64,000 nt of DNA from Chrysoperla carnea (GCF_905475395.1 NC_058337.1:138763172-138827171); one strand, 5' to 3'. Shown: positions 1 to 9,945, numbered from the stretch's first letter. Notes: a model not told the origin generated them from the letters alone. Numbers and translations: made by a program.

Positions 1-212
1 GTATCAAATTTTAATTAAAATTAAAAAATATTGTATTAGATTAATATCATCATGCTGTAGAAGTAAAAATACAGTCTTTATAGTCAAGACTCATTTTAGA
101 TTTTTTTAAGCAATCCATCTTGACTCCTACAATTTATACAAGTTCTAGGACAGAAGCATCTATAGCGTAAGTTCTATCTCCTTTTTATGGGTAACAGCGG
201 TATCCACCTTTT

Positions 213-872
213 TCAAATATCACTACAAGATTTACCATAATTCATACAAATTCCTATCATTTCACTACCACTATCTACACAATCTTCAGAATATACTGAA
301 GATGTAGTGGCTTGTGTATTGTGTAGTTTTAATTGTTCTAACCTGTCTATTATTGAATTAATAGTTAATTCAGTTTGGGTGCTGATGTTTTTAACTTGGC
401 TATCTTGGGATTTGGAGTTTATCTTAATCCCATCATCAGTATCCAGCATAATTTTTGGCAAGTTATTACAAGACTTATTCTGAAGAAAACTGCTTGATAA
501 TAGTGGTGATGGGATTGGTATATGGTTATTACTTGAGTTAGATAATATTGAACTTTAACTAGTAGTAGAATCACAGTTTAATTGATTTTGGTGATGATTT
601 AAGTCAGTTTTCTGAGAATCATTTGCACATGACTCATCTTTATATTCCGGTCTGTTTTTTTGATTTAAAAAGAATGCTTCTAACGCTTTGTGGGCCTTTG
701 CATAATTAGTATTATTAGAATTTAAAATATCCAAAGAAGGCTGCTTAGATGTTACTTTTACTCCTCCCGCTGTATCTTTCGGTTGTAAAAAAAATTGTGC
801 CTTTTCACGTACATTATGACTCTCTTTTAGTGTTATTGAAAGATCGTGTGTGTTAGTAGGTTCTGTATTCAT
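213..872 (-). pseudogene. hypothetical plasmid-type protein, interrupted by one stop codon
   Basis: Two open stretches on the minus strand (872-555 and 554-213) are in the same frame and separated by a single TAA codon at 555-557, so together they form one 220-codon gene with one nonsense mutation. The product is hydrophilic and rich in Asn, Ser, Gln and Thr, with no membrane segment or recognisable motif. I do not recognise the family. The nearby ParA/Rep block suggests a plasmid or accessory origin, which is inference only. The stop matches the general decay of bacterial genes in this window. Confidence 0.55.
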
Positions 873-1458
873 ATTATATATCCTTATATTTAAGACCTGA
901 CATAGGTCTATTATGACATGATATTAATTTGTAGAAAATAAAAGCAATCTCCACCGCAAGCAGCTGGGAATTCAACCAAAAAAGGATTAAAATCAATACT
1001 ATAAATCGCTTCGTTTATTGATATTTAAGACTCCCAATTCTTCAGGTAAAAAGAAGTATACTACTATTTAGTAAGTTAACTATATTAAAAATTCATAGCA
1101 AAAATAGCATGCAATTTTTGGTAATTTCATTACAAAACTCACCTTACGCAAACGCGTTGTCATTGCTACAGTAAAAGGGACCAGTAAATTACGTCAAAAA
1201 TGGAACACTATATTTTAAAATTTTTATACCATATTACCCCCAGATTTAGATTTATTAATACACGCGAGTTTCGTATTAAGATGCCTAAATTATGGTTAAT
1301 TAACTTGCTAAAATCCTTATTATGCCAAGCTTTTAACAATTTGATAAGTTTCGCACTTCAATAATTGACATAAAAAAATGCAATTTATGCATTTTTAGGG
1401 GTTGTTGAAAGATGACGAGTAAAAGGTTATAATGAGATAAAAAATAAATAAGTAAGGA
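873..1458. other. intergenic, with an IS21 end remnant and a hairpin
   Basis: No gene is visible. Positions 1158-1196 closely match the left terminal repeat of the IS21 element at 51,096 (TGTCATTGCT..AAAGGGACCAGTAAATT), so an IS21 end was left here. At 1374-1396 a 9-bp inverted repeat (AAAAATGCA / TGCATTTTT) with a 5-nt loop lies just before the next transposase fragment and could act as a weak terminator or an IS end. Confidence 0.5.
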
Positions 1459-1767
1459 ATGTCAGAGCATCAAATAACAATGGTCAGTTTAGATGAATTA
1501 GTTAGCCCCGATCATCAATATCGTAAATTTAAAAGTTTATTTAAGTTTAAAACAGTTGAAAGAGAGTTATTAGCGATAGAATCTGAGGCTAATTATAAAG
1601 GTTACGGGATATTGCGGTTATTTAAATGTTTACTTTTACAATTTATGCAAGACTTATCTGACCGGGAATTAGAACGTTATTTAGCTGATAGTAATGCTGG
1701 TAAAAGGTTTTGTGATTTTGCTCTTACAGAGAAGACGCCAGATTATAGTGTGTTTAGTAAAATATAG
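1459..1767 (+). pseudogene. IS5/IS1182-type transposase, N-terminal fragment
   Basis: The 102 residues look like the N-terminal DUF772-like domain of IS5/IS1182 transposases. The sequence runs from a region around residues 10-25 resembling (D)HxYRKF into a helical region ending in a DREL-type motif near residue 70. The DDE catalytic domain is missing. The ORF ends where IS630-like sequence starts, so it was cut by another insertion or deletion. The start at ATG 1459 has a purine-rich AAGGA just upstream. It cannot be functional as it stands. Confidence 0.55.
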
Positions 1768-1843
1768 CAAGAATCATTAAGGTACTGACAAAATGAAAGT
1801 ATCATGTTATACTAAGCAATTATTAATAAATATATAAAGAGAT

Positions 1844-1959
1844 ATGGCACGAGCATATGCAATAGAACTAAGACTAAGAGTTATAAAAGCTGTAGAAGCA
1901 GGGATGCAATAAGTAAGGTAAGTAAATTATTTAATATAAGTCGTGATACTATATATAAA
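1844..1959 (+). pseudogene. IS630-type transposase, N-terminal HTH fragment
   Basis: From ATG 1844 the frame reads an N-terminal helix-turn-helix typical of IS630 transposases (MARAYAIELRLRVIKAVEAG). It then hits a stop and continues in a shifted frame with a second HTH helix (KVSKLFNISRDTIYK). The copy stops abruptly at the right end of an IS200 element at about 1960. Only about 40 codons remain. Confidence 0.55.
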
Positions 1960-2045
1960 TTACTACCGTCTAAAGCCGGTAGTTTGGTTTACGCTTGCAA
2001 AGCAGATTAAAAGCGTAAACGCCAAAACTCTGATATTCTAAAATC
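1960..2045. mobile_element. IS200 right end, separated from its tnpA by an IS256 insertion
   Basis: The hairpin ACCGTCTAAAGCCGGT and the GTTTACGCTTGCAAAGC..GCGTAAACGC stem match the right end of the intact IS200 at 11,607-11,676. The body of the same element, including tnpA, lies on the far side of an IS256 copy at 3,349-3,882. The segment ends with the last bases of tnpA. An 18-base stretch (CTCTGATATTCTAAAATC) appears on both sides of the IS256. Confidence 0.65.
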
Positions 2046-3372
2046 TGGCTCTGTGCAAATAAGTGTGTAAATTTCTCAAAGGTTATATAAAGAACATTAT
2101 AACTTAAGGAGAAATTAATATGGCTCAAAAACAAAATGAAGCAATAAATCAAGCCATAGATTTATTGATCAATAATGATACAGATATATCAACTTTATTT
2201 AAAGAAGATGGTTTATTAAAACAGTTAACTAAGCGTCTTGTAGAGAAGGCATTGCAGTCAGAGATGAATAATCATTTAGGATATAGCAAATATAGTCAGA
2301 GTAATATTGAGAATTCGCGTAATGGTTATAATGTAAAGAACCTCATGACAAAGAATGGTGCTGTTGAGATTGAAGTACCAAGGGATAGGAATAGTAGTTT
2401 TGAACAAGCATTAATAGCAAAGCGTCAAAGAAGGTTTGATGGATTTGATGACAAAGTGCTATCGTTATACGCTTAAGGCATGAGCTTATCAGATATAAAG
2501 ATTCAACTGCAAGAATTGTATGGAGCTGATATTAGTGAGAGCTTAATTAGTCAAATTACTGATGATATAATTGAGGATGTTAAGCTATGGCAGAGTCGTC
2601 CACTGGACTCAGTATATGCTATAGTGTTTTTTGATTGTTTAATAGTAAAAGTACGTCAGGATAAACGTATTATCAATCAATCAGTATATGTTGCATTAGG
2701 TATTGATTTACAAGGACAGAAAGATATTTTAGGATTATGGATCAGTGAAAATGAAGGTGCTAAATTTTTGCTTAGTAATTTTACTGAGATGAAAAACAGG
2801 GGTATGCAAGATATGTTAATTGCCTGCAGCGATAACTTGACTGGTATGTCTGAAGCTATAGGAGCATTTTTTCCAAAGACTGAGCATCAATTATGTATTG
2901 TACATCAAATCAGAAATAGTTTCAGATATGTATCTTATAAGGACCGTAAAGAACTTGCAGGTGATTTAAAACCTATTTATACTGCTAGTACTGAAGAAGA
3001 AGCACATCTTGCTTTGGAAAGTTTTGAAGCAAAATGGAATAAACAATATCCTCAAATTGCTAAGTCCTGGTATGCCAATTGGGATAATTTAATAATTTTC
3101 TTAGGCTGTCCTGAAGAAATAAGGAAAATAATTTATACTACTAATGCTGTGGAATCTGTCATTAGTCAGTTACGTAAGGTGACTAAAAATAAGAGAGTTT
3201 TCCCAAATGATAATGCTGTTTTTAAAAGCTTATATTTGGCAATTGATTATATGACTAGAAAATGGTCTATGCCTGTCCCAAATTGGAACGCGGCTATGGC
3301 TCATTTTTTAATTAAATTTGAAGGAAGAATCTAGGGCTTTGAAAAAATTTACACAGTTAATTGGAAAGACTC
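2046..3372 (+). mobile_element. IS256-family element, copy 1
   Basis: Imperfect terminal repeats (left GGCTCTGTGCAAATAAGTG, right complement GAGTCTTTCCAATTAACTG) flank one mutator-type transposase gene. The element is inserted in the 3' end of an IS200 tnpA. A nearly identical copy is at about 60,105-61,378. Confidence 0.7.
2120..3334 (+). pseudogene. IS256-family (mutator) transposase, one in-frame stop
   Basis: A roughly 404-codon transposase starts at ATG 2120 behind AAGGAGAAATTA, a strong ribosome binding site. It is split by a TAA at 2474-2476 where the sister copy at 60,177 has AAA. The DDE signature of the family is visible: Asp in VFFDCLIVKVR, Asp in ACSDNLTGMSEA and Glu in TTNAVESV. 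The second half (2480-3334) is open to the natural end. One nonsense mutation therefore breaks an otherwise full-length gene. The other two IS256 copies in the window carry different lesions, so each decayed on its own. Confidence 0.8.
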
Positions 3373-3798
3373 CTCTGATATTCTAAAATCAACTTTTTTA
3401 TGATATTCTTCTTGTTGCTCTATATACTTCTGTACTGCTTCTGAATTCACATTACCAACTGTAACAACAAAATACCCTCTAGCCCAAAGATGTTGACCCC
3501 AACATCGCTTACGAAGTAGTTCAAATTCCTGTAGCAATTTACGACTACTCTTTCCTTTAATATATTGTAACACCTTAGATATTGAGATACTCGGTGGAAC
3601 TGATACTAATATATGAACATGGTCAGGACTTATGCTGCCACTAATTATATCTATGTAATTAGCTGCACATATTTCCTGAATTACTTCCCTTGCTCTACTT
3701 GCTATTTGCCCAGTTAAAACTCTATACCTGTACTTTGAACAAAACACTATATGATACTTTAAATCATACAGGCTATGAGACCCTCTCCTATATTCCAT
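3349..3798 (-). CDS. tnpA: IS200/IS605-family transposase TnpA with altered C-terminus
   Basis: This is a Y1 HUH transposase of the IS200 type, which moves single-stranded DNA without target duplication. The HUH motif (PDHVHILVS, around residue 60) and the catalytic Tyr helix (QKYIEQQEEYHKK, around residue 127) are both visible. At 149 aa it is 6 residues longer than the intact 143-aa copies, because the last codons are read from the terminal repeat of the adjacent IS256. The catalytic residues are unaffected, but the right end needed for transposition sits 1.3 kb away beyond that IS256. The left-end hairpin (CGCCTAAAGGCG) lies at about 3,841-3,854. Confidence 0.85.
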   Translation of the reverse strand: MEYRRGSHSLYDLKYHIVFCSKYRYRVLTGQIASRAREVIQEICAANYIDIISGSISPDHVHILVSVPPSISISKVLQYIKGKSSRKLLQEFELLRKRCWGQHLWARGYFVVTVGNVNSEAVQKYIEQQEEYHKKVDFRISEESFQLTV

Positions 3799-3888
3799 CT
3801 CTTCCTCTAGTAACCTATTAGATAGATTATACTAAAGTGTTCGCCTAAAGGCGAGGGTGTTAACCCTATCCCACTTAACTACATAAAA

Positions 3889-4224
3889 AAGAGGGTTCGA
3901 GAAATTATTGCACAGGTAGCAACAGAATTAGGTATTAAAATAGAAAATGGAGTAGTATCAAGCGATCATATACACATTTTTGCTAATATTCCACCTCATA
4001 TAAAAATCTGTGAATTTGTACAAAAAGCGAAAGTCAGATCTTCAAAGAAGATGCAAGAGGAATTTCCAATATTAAAACAATATTACTTGGGTAGACATTT
4101 GTGGGCACGGGGTTACTTTAGTGCTACTAGTGGTAATGTGACTGATGATATAATTAATGAATATATTAATAAGCATACTGATGCACATGAATCAGACATG
4201 ATTTCTAACATAAGACTCGAATAA
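3889..4224 (+). pseudogene. tnpA: second IS200-type transposase, 5'-truncated
   Basis: About 111 codons of a different IS200/IS605 TnpA read in frame from 3889 to TAA 4224. The HUH motif (SDHIHIFANIPPH) and the strand around HLWARGYF are conserved. The Tyr helix (INEYINKHTDAHE) is recognisable. The N-terminus is missing because the IS200 copy at 3,349-3,882 abuts it, so one IS200 landed in another. No start codon remains. Confidence 0.7.
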
Positions 4225-4306
4225 GCTTTAGCTTGATATGCGACTTCTAGTCGCTATAATCAAACTTTTATCTCTCAGATGAAAGTGGTTGATTTCTCAG
4301 TCCATT
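4225..4306. mobile_element. right end of the second IS200-type element, joined to an IS3 end
   Basis: The stem GCGACTTCTAGTCGC (4240-4253) and the TTTATCTCTCAGATGAAAG region form the right end of the upstream IS200 relative. The same sequence appears inverted at about 58,635-58,700. Just after it, TTTCTCAGTCCATTAT matches the right terminus of the IS3 at 9,945, leaving a solo IS3 end that cuts the next gene. Confidence 0.5.
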
Positions 4307-4410
4307 ATATTGTTGGAATTTCTCTGTTGTGACAAACTGTCCGTTGATATGTCTTGATCTACAAAAGTATTACCTTTGTTGTCAAAACTATAAATATATG
4401 ATAGTTTCAT
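4297..4410 (-). pseudogene. truncated N-terminus of a gene with a Rep-like upstream region
   Basis: A 37-codon frame starts at the ATG complementary to 4408-4410. Its upstream region (4393-4505) is a near-identical inverted copy of the DNA upstream of the rep gene at 6,220. The coding part diverges from rep after the first codons and stops where the IS3 end joins. It looks like the start of a paralogous gene sharing the same promoter or operator block. Its function is unknown. Confidence 0.4.
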
Positions 4411-4454
4411 AGTACTACACCTTAATCCTTCATTAGGTTTAGAAAACAAACATG

Positions 4455-4503
4455 ACCAGTAAACATTCAAACTATTTTGCGATACTTTTTAGTGTTTACT
4501 GGT
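4455..4503. promoter_or_regulatory. palindromic site, copy A (operator- or origin-like)
   Basis: The arms ACCAGTAAACATT and AGTGTTTACTGGT face each other across a 23-nt spacer. The site lies about 45 bp upstream of the truncated minus-strand gene. Copy B (6127-6175) has the same arms and spacer in mirror orientation upstream of rep. A site shared by two divergent promoters of a plasmid maintenance block could be a repressor operator or an iteron-like replication site. Confidence 0.5.
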
Positions 4504-4627
4504 TTTTAATTAAACAATATTAATTTATGTTCATAGATAAATTTAAAGAATATTCTTTTAGTTGTCAAGTAAAATATTATCGATTTCGACAACATTATAT
4601 GTTAGTTTTAATTTTTTAGGTGATATC

Positions 4628-4843
4628 ATGGATGTAGTGAATAGTATTAAAAATTTTTTGACAAATCGGTTGGATAGGTTAAAAATTAATAGGAAGCTTT
4701 TTGCCAAGAATATAGGTGTTTCATATCACACTATTTGTCAAATATTTCATAATCGTACTAATCCCAGTCTTGTTACTATAATAAAAATAGCCAGTTATTT
4801 TAATTGCTCCATAGATGAGATAATTGGCAGAAAAAATTTATAG
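4628..4843 (+). CDS. small Xre/Cro-type HTH regulator
   Basis: A 71-aa protein consisting almost entirely of one Cro/C1-type helix-turn-helix. The recognition region (FAKNIGVSYHTICQIFHNR, about residues 27-45) is followed by the typical end of a short HTH_3 domain (ASYFNCSIDEIIGR). I chose ATG 4628 because the upstream extension to 4562 is AT-rich and lacks a plausible start context. The gene overlaps the start of a second HTH gene by one base, suggesting a two-gene operon. It is a candidate repressor of the nearby palindromic sites (inference). Confidence 0.7.
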   Translation: MDVVNSIKNFLTNRLDRLKINRKLFAKNIGVSYHTICQIFHNRTNPSLVTIIKIASYFNCSIDEIIGRKNL

Positions 4844-5103
4844 TGCAGGGTGAGTATAAGGATTTAGATATTTTATTGGATGATTGGAGTATAAGTCTGC
4901 GAGATTTTTAAAAAATTCAATTAAGTGCTATTAATATTAATCCTTATAAATTTTCAGTACACATAGGCTTTGATCATGAAACTATTACAAAATTTATAAA
5001 TGATGCGAACCCTAATAGAAGTTTAAACACAGCAGTTATTGTTGCAATATCAGAATATTTTGATAAGTCTATTGATGAATTAATAGGTAGAGTACATAAG
5101 TAA
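4843..5103 (+). pseudogene. second small HTH regulator, one in-frame stop
   Basis: The frame starts at GTG 4843, overlapping the stop of the previous gene, and runs 87 codons to TAA 5101-5103 with one internal TAA after about 22 codons. The C-terminal part ends SEYFDKSIDELIGR, closely parallel to the end of the upstream regulator, so the pair arose by tandem duplication. It appears inactivated by a single nonsense change. Confidence 0.55.
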
Positions 5104-5143
5104 ATGAGTACATAAGCAAGTACTCATTTACTTATGTACTCAT
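5104..5143. terminator. bidirectional hairpin between convergent genes
   Basis: Perfect 13-bp arms ATGAGTACATAAG (5104-5116) and CTTATGTACTCAT (5131-5143) lie exactly between the end of the plus-strand HTH pair and the end of the minus-strand RHH gene. A shorter alternative stem (GAGTAC/GTACTC) lies inside. The placement fits a shared terminator. Confidence 0.6.
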
Positions 5144-5327
5144 TAACCCATTGAACTATTATTTCAGACATCGTAATATTATTCTCCACTGTTTTTAATT
5201 TAAATTTCTTTAATACCGTGTTAGGTAGGTTTACATTAAGCCTAACAGTTTTATCTGCAGTAACTTCTTTAATAGCATTTTCTTTATCTATGTACGATCT
5301 ATTCGTAGTTTTAATTTTTAATACCAT
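5124..5327 (-). CDS. ribbon-helix-helix protein, probable partition partner of ParA
   Basis: A 67-aa basic protein. Residues about 25-66 fit a ribbon-helix-helix fold: the strand KTVRLNVNLP, then helix VLKKFKLKTVENN, then TMSEIIVQWVNEYI. Small RHH proteins encoded directly after parA act as centromere-binding adaptors in ParA/ParG-type plasmid partition. Its ATG lies inside the last codons of the unbroken parA frame, a translational coupling typical of par operons. The gene looks intact although parA is not. Confidence 0.65.
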   Translation of the reverse strand: MVLKIKTTNRSYIDKENAIKEVTADKTVRLNVNLPNTVLKKFKLKTVENNITMSEIIVQWVNEYISK

Positions 5328-5952
5328 TTAGTAACTCTATTAATTCATTGGTAATATTATTAATTTCTTCTGCACCACTATTGGGGTAATTTTAAAATAC
5401 AGTAAGACCGTCACTAGCTGTACTTGGGTATATTACTTTTTGCGTAGTATATGAGCGTAGTGTAGGTAGGTTATATTGATGTAGAGCGTTAATTACTTCC
5501 TTACTTAATTTTGTATTCTTTATTGTTCTGCTAATAATAAAGAATGCTTTCCGGATACCGTTAGTTACTTCCTGTCTTGCCTTTATTATATCTACTAAAT
5601 CCTGTGTCGCCCAAATATCCCAAGGTGATGGTTGAACAGGTATTAGTACAAGGTGAGAGATTTTTACAGCTGCTATAGATAATTTAGCGATTGCCGGTGC
5701 TCCATCGATGATAATTACATCAAACCCTTTTTTAACAGCCTCTATATCTTGTGGTAAAGATTCTCGATCTAATCCTATTACAGGTATAATATGCCCTTCA
5801 TTTACTTCGTTCCAATCACGTGCTGACCCTTGTGGATCACTATCAACGAGCAAGACCTTGTATCCTTGTCTTCGGAAAGCATGGGCAATATTAATAGATA
5901 TAGTTGTTTTCCCACATCCGCCCTTTTGATTTAAAATTGAAATTATATACAT
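5311..5952 (-). pseudogene. parA: ParA-type partition ATPase with premature stop
   Basis: A Walker-type ATPase of the small plasmid ParA class. The deviant Walker A motif KGGCGKTT is at about residues 10-17, Walker A' is in [14 protein letters not shown], and Walker B is in [10 protein letters not shown]. The frame is open for 186 codons to a TAA at 5392-5394. It then continues for 27 more codons in the same frame to a stop at 5311 that overlaps the RHH start, so the original was about 213 aa. Only the C-terminal helix is lost, and partial function cannot be excluded. Confidence 0.85.
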
Positions 5953-5979
5953 ATCTTAATCACATACTCATATAAGTAT

Positions 5980-6011
5980 AAGTGTTTATCCTTATATGAG
6001 GATAAACACTT
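5980..6011. promoter_or_regulatory. perfect 12-bp palindrome upstream of parA
   Basis: AAGTGTTTATCC and GGATAAACACTT flank an 8-nt loop about 28 bp upstream of the parA start. The position suits an operator for autoregulation of the par operon. Confidence 0.5.
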
Positions 6012-6038
6012 AGTAAAAATAATCAAGGTAATTAGTAA

Positions 6039-6065
6039 GTTGGATCGAGTTGGATCGAGTTCGAT
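6039..6065. repeat. short direct repeats, iteron- or centromere-like
   Basis: AGTTGGATCG is repeated at 10-bp spacing, followed by a partial third unit (AGTTCGAT). The repeats lie between the parA palindrome and the rep operator copy, where a parS or iteron site is often found. Two and a half units are weak evidence. Confidence 0.35.
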
Positions 6066-6126
6066 AATATTTTACTTGACAGTAAGAAGGATAATATTTA
6101 GGTTTGTTAGTGAGGAATTAACTAGA

Positions 6127-6175
6127 ACCAGTAAACACTAAAAAGTATCACAAAATAGTTTGAATGTTTACTGGT
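6127..6175. promoter_or_regulatory. palindromic site, copy B, upstream of rep
   Basis: The arms ACCAGTAAACACT and AATGTTTACTGGT mirror copy A at 4455-4503. The following 45 bp up to the rep ATG (6220) are also shared with copy A, so a roughly 100-bp promoter block is present in inverted orientation at both edges of the plasmid maintenance block. Confidence 0.5.
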
Positions 6176-6219
6176 TATGTTTGTTTTCTAAACCTAATGA
6201 AGGATTAAGGTGTAGTGTA

Positions 6220-8588
6220 ATGAATATACCACATAACGAACAAGAATACAATACTAATCAACTATCCCTACAACACATAGGCAATTTATCCTATGATCAA
6301 GGTAATACTGCCACTAGTTACGATAGTGTTAATTCCTTAACTACTCATAATAATCAATATACTTTGTTATATCCTGATTTAGTGCAGGAATTATTTGATT
6401 TTACGTTGCATAATAGCAACATTCTTAAAAAGAATGTACTTTTCTTCGGTGGTTTAGGCGTAAATAATGAGAATTATTCTTCTATAGACTCTTCTTGGTC
6501 CTCCTCTTTAGGTTCTACAAACTCTTCATTGTCACCTCGTGAAATATTATTTTTCTTACAGATCGTTTCATTGTACCAACTAGAATACTTCTATTACCTA
6601 TCCATCATTAAAACTTGCTAAACTTCTTGGTGTTGATGCTTCTTGTGATGTTGTTAGTAATGTTTTTAATTCTGATGGTCTTTCTAATCCTGCTAGTTCC
6701 TTGAGTGCTGCTAATATAAGAGCTACTATCTTAAAGATGACAGCTAAGCTTGAAGCTTTAGGACTTCTTAAAGTATTAAGAAGAAAAAGAAAGAATGGTA
6801 TGGACATGGCTAATAAGTTAATACCTGTTCTTCCTGATAGGTTGCATACAAGGATTAAGGACTCGCCATCTAATTTAAAAGTAGGTGATAGCTCCAAATT
6901 AGAACATGAGTCTAATCTAGAGCATATCTTAAGAACTAAACTATTTGTTCCAATTGAGCTTGATTTTATGAAAAGTCTTTTTAAAAATGATTTACCATCT
7001 AAGTACAAACTATTCTTCTTAAACTGTATTATGTCAGCTTACAGAAATTTTAGGCAAAACTCTAATAGCAGAGCAGAGGAAGATACCATTGATATACCTA
7101 ACGTGCTTTCTTTTTCTGCTACATCTCTTGAGTTAATGAAGAAGCCGTAGTACCCTTGATAGGATATTTAGATATGTCAAACAACAAGGGGATAGCTTCT
7201 TCATACAAGTAGAGTACAAATATACTAAATCTGATGATATTGACTCTAATAGATACGATAAATCTATTTTTGTCATATCTATTAATCCTTTAGTATTTCC
7301 TATATGTCAGATTAAACTGAAGGAAGAAGAAATTACAGAATTTGATTATGATATTTTGAAAAATACTAATCCTAGTATTTTTCCTGATACTTATGAGGGG
7401 TTTAAAGCGGCATGGTCAAAAAAACAGCCTAGCATAGTCAAAAAAACAGCCCTTAATAATAAAGATATAATAATAAAGAATAAGTATAAGAAGAATATAG
7501 ATTATATAGATGAAAATTGTGACAATTCATCTAAACCTTCCTCAAATTCCACATCAACATCTATACCAATAACAAAAAACACAGTGGTAAATCACAAAGA
7601 AGAGTTTTTTGAAGACAAGCTTTGCTTGTCTTCATCTAAATCTTATAATAATGCTTCTTTTTCAAATGATTCTAGTAATAGAAACAGCAAGAATATATCT
7701 GAGCAAAAAGAAAAAAGGTATGAATTAAGGCATTTCTACCCACTCTCAGAGAAAGACGCAAACATTCTTAACTTTAAAGCCAATAGAGAATTCAGCACAA
7801 ACTTCACAAATCAGTTATTGTTAAAGCTCTACATCAAATATCCAGAGAAGAGATTTAAGAACAGATTTACATTCTTTAGCTACATGGTACAAATCCTTCA
7901 GAATGAGAAGCACCAAGGACCGCTTGTGAATCATACAAGCTTTAGATTTAGTTGTAATATAGGCACAGAGGAAAAGAACTTACTTGAGAATGAAAGATAC
8001 TTAAACCAAATAGAAGATTCACTTGATCTAAGTAAAGAGATGTGTGTTAAGAAGAAGATAGCAGGAAGATTTAGTACTGAGATGGCATACAAGAAACTAA
8101 CGAAAGTACAATTTAAGACAAACCATGATAATAGCTTTATTACTGCACTAATACCAAGTTATCTTGCTTTAAGTGAGAGACAAATAACAACTTTAAGTGA
8201 GCAACTAGAAGCGGTATATGGCATTAATGGATATTATATGCAGGAGTTAGAGAAGGAAGTAATACAACCTTCTAAATCTAAAGCAACTGATATCGATTCT
8301 AATAAAAAATCTATTGGAATCTTAGAATCAAGTAAGTCATCAGAAGAAATAACAGAAAATACAGCGTGGAATCAAATCAGAAAGAACCTGAGAGCAGAGT
8401 TAGGTGAGTATATTGATCAAGCTTGGTTTTCTAAAGCAGAAGTTGCCGAGTGTAAGGAAACCAAAACCTTGACCTTAACAATGCCAACAAGGTTCATGGC
8501 TGATTGGATTAGGAACAACTACTCTCATGTTATAAGAAAATTTTCTGCAGAAGTAGGGATTATGGGGGTGGAGTATAGGTATGAGTGA
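6220..8588 (+). pseudogene. rickettsial plasmid replication initiator with C-terminal DnaA_N-like domain, two frameshifts
   Basis: Three overlapping frames make one gene of about 790 codons: 6220 to about 6600, about 6590-7140, and about 7140-8588. The first frame change lies in a T/A-rich stretch near 6540-6610 and the second in AAGAAGCC near 7140. The C-terminal 75 residues (WNQIRKNLRAELGEYIDQAWFSKAEV...) resemble the DnaA N-terminal domain, as found in the DnaA-like initiators of Rickettsia plasmids. The middle part has a winged-helix-like basic region (LKVLRRKRKNGM) of the kind seen in plasmid Rep proteins. Gene order (palindromic site, Rep, with ParA divergent) supports a plasmid replicon. 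The two indels make it inactive here. Confidence 0.7.
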
Positions 8589-8603
8589 TATTTTAGAGAA
8601 TAT

Positions 8604-9945
8604 AATGGACTGAAAAAATTGGACAAAAAAAGAGTTAGGTTATCTTGGTAATAAGTTAGAATAAAGAAATAACTTATAGGAGATAAAATGACTAAGAAAC
8701 AGATACGGAATTTCAGTGCTGAAGAGAAGACAAAGATAGTGTTAGACTTATTAAAAGAAGAAGTAACAATATCACAGTTATCGTCTAAATATGAGGTGAG
8801 TAGCAATAGTTTATCACATTGGAAGAAGCAATTTTATCAAATGCAGCAATAGCATTTGAACCAGCTAAGGTAGTGAGTGAATATCAAGAACAAATTAAAG
8901 AACTTAAGGAGCAAAATGATGCGTTGGCAAAGGTTTTAGGAAAAACTACAATTGAGAGAGATTGGGCTGTGGGAAAGCTAAGAAGCTTGGATTTATCAAA
9001 TAGAAAGAGTCTTGTCATATCCAAGCTAGAACAGTTACCAAAGACAAGACGATGTGAATTATTAGGGGTTAACCGTTCTTCAACATATTATAAAGTAGAA
9101 GGACTTAGTAGCTATAATTTAGATATATTAAATAGAATAGATGAGATATATACAGATAATCCAGAATTTGGTTATCGTTATATATATATCAGCAATTATT
9201 AGAAGATGGTTTTAAGATAGGTCGAGACCGAGTGCTAAAATATATGAGATTCATTGGTATTGAAGCGATATACCCTCATAAAAAGAAATCAACTACTATA
9301 AAAGATAGTGTGCATAAAATATACAGCTACCTACTTGATAAATACTGGATCACAACTGATAAAACTAAGAAAGTAGTTGTTCCTACTGCTAATGAGGTCT
9401 GGAGCGGAGATATTACATATATTCGCACTAACGGAGGCTTTGTGTATCTAGCATCCATTATAGATTGGCATAGCAAAGCCATATTAAGCTGTAAACTGTT
9501 AAATAGCATGGACGGGACATTAGTAACTGATATATTGAAGGAAGCATTAAATAAGTATCAAGCTCCACAGATATTTAATAGTGATCAAGGTAGTCAATAT
9601 ACCAGTAATGATCATATACAGATTCTTAAAGATTATAATATTCAGATATCAATGAATGGTAAAGGCAGAAGTATTGACAATTTTGTTATTGAGCGTTTCT
9701 TTAGGACGCTGAAATATAATTGTATATTTATTAATGATTATCAAAATATAGGAGAGCTTAAAGAGGGGATCAATGATTATATCAGTAAATATAATTATCA
9801 GAGATTCCATTCAAGTATTGGTTATAAAAAACCCATGAATGTCTATCTCGACAGTATACAATATCATACAAAAATGGCAGCTTAATTTTAAACAAAATGA
9901 CCAAGCAATTGGCTCAAAATTTTGTCTTGATTTCTCAGTCCATTA
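8604..9945 (+). mobile_element. IS3-family element
   Basis: The inverted ends ATAATGGACTGA and TCAGTCCATTAT bound an OrfA/OrfB transposase region. The right end abuts an IS200 right-end remnant. Confidence 0.65.
8688..9885 (+). pseudogene. IS3-family transposase (OrfA/OrfB), two frameshifts
   Basis: OrfA starts at ATG 8688 behind TAGGAGATAA and has an HTH_8-like domain (VTISQLSSKYEVSSNSLSHWKKQF). One extra T in a TTTT run near 8830 shifts the frame, and the coiled-coil/leucine region continues from about 8825. A second shift at a TATATATATATC run near 9185 precedes the rve integrase domain. The DDE residues are present: Asp in SGDITYI, Asp in NSDQGSQYTS and Glu in VIERFFRTLKY. Both indels lie in simple runs, as expected for neutral drift. 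A normal IS3 uses one programmed frameshift, but neither change is at a typical A6G site. Confidence 0.75.

Noticed and set aside
5124-5327. Antitoxin of a toxin-antitoxin pair
   Set aside because: The RHH fold would fit, but no toxin gene is adjacent and the overlap with parA favours a partition role.
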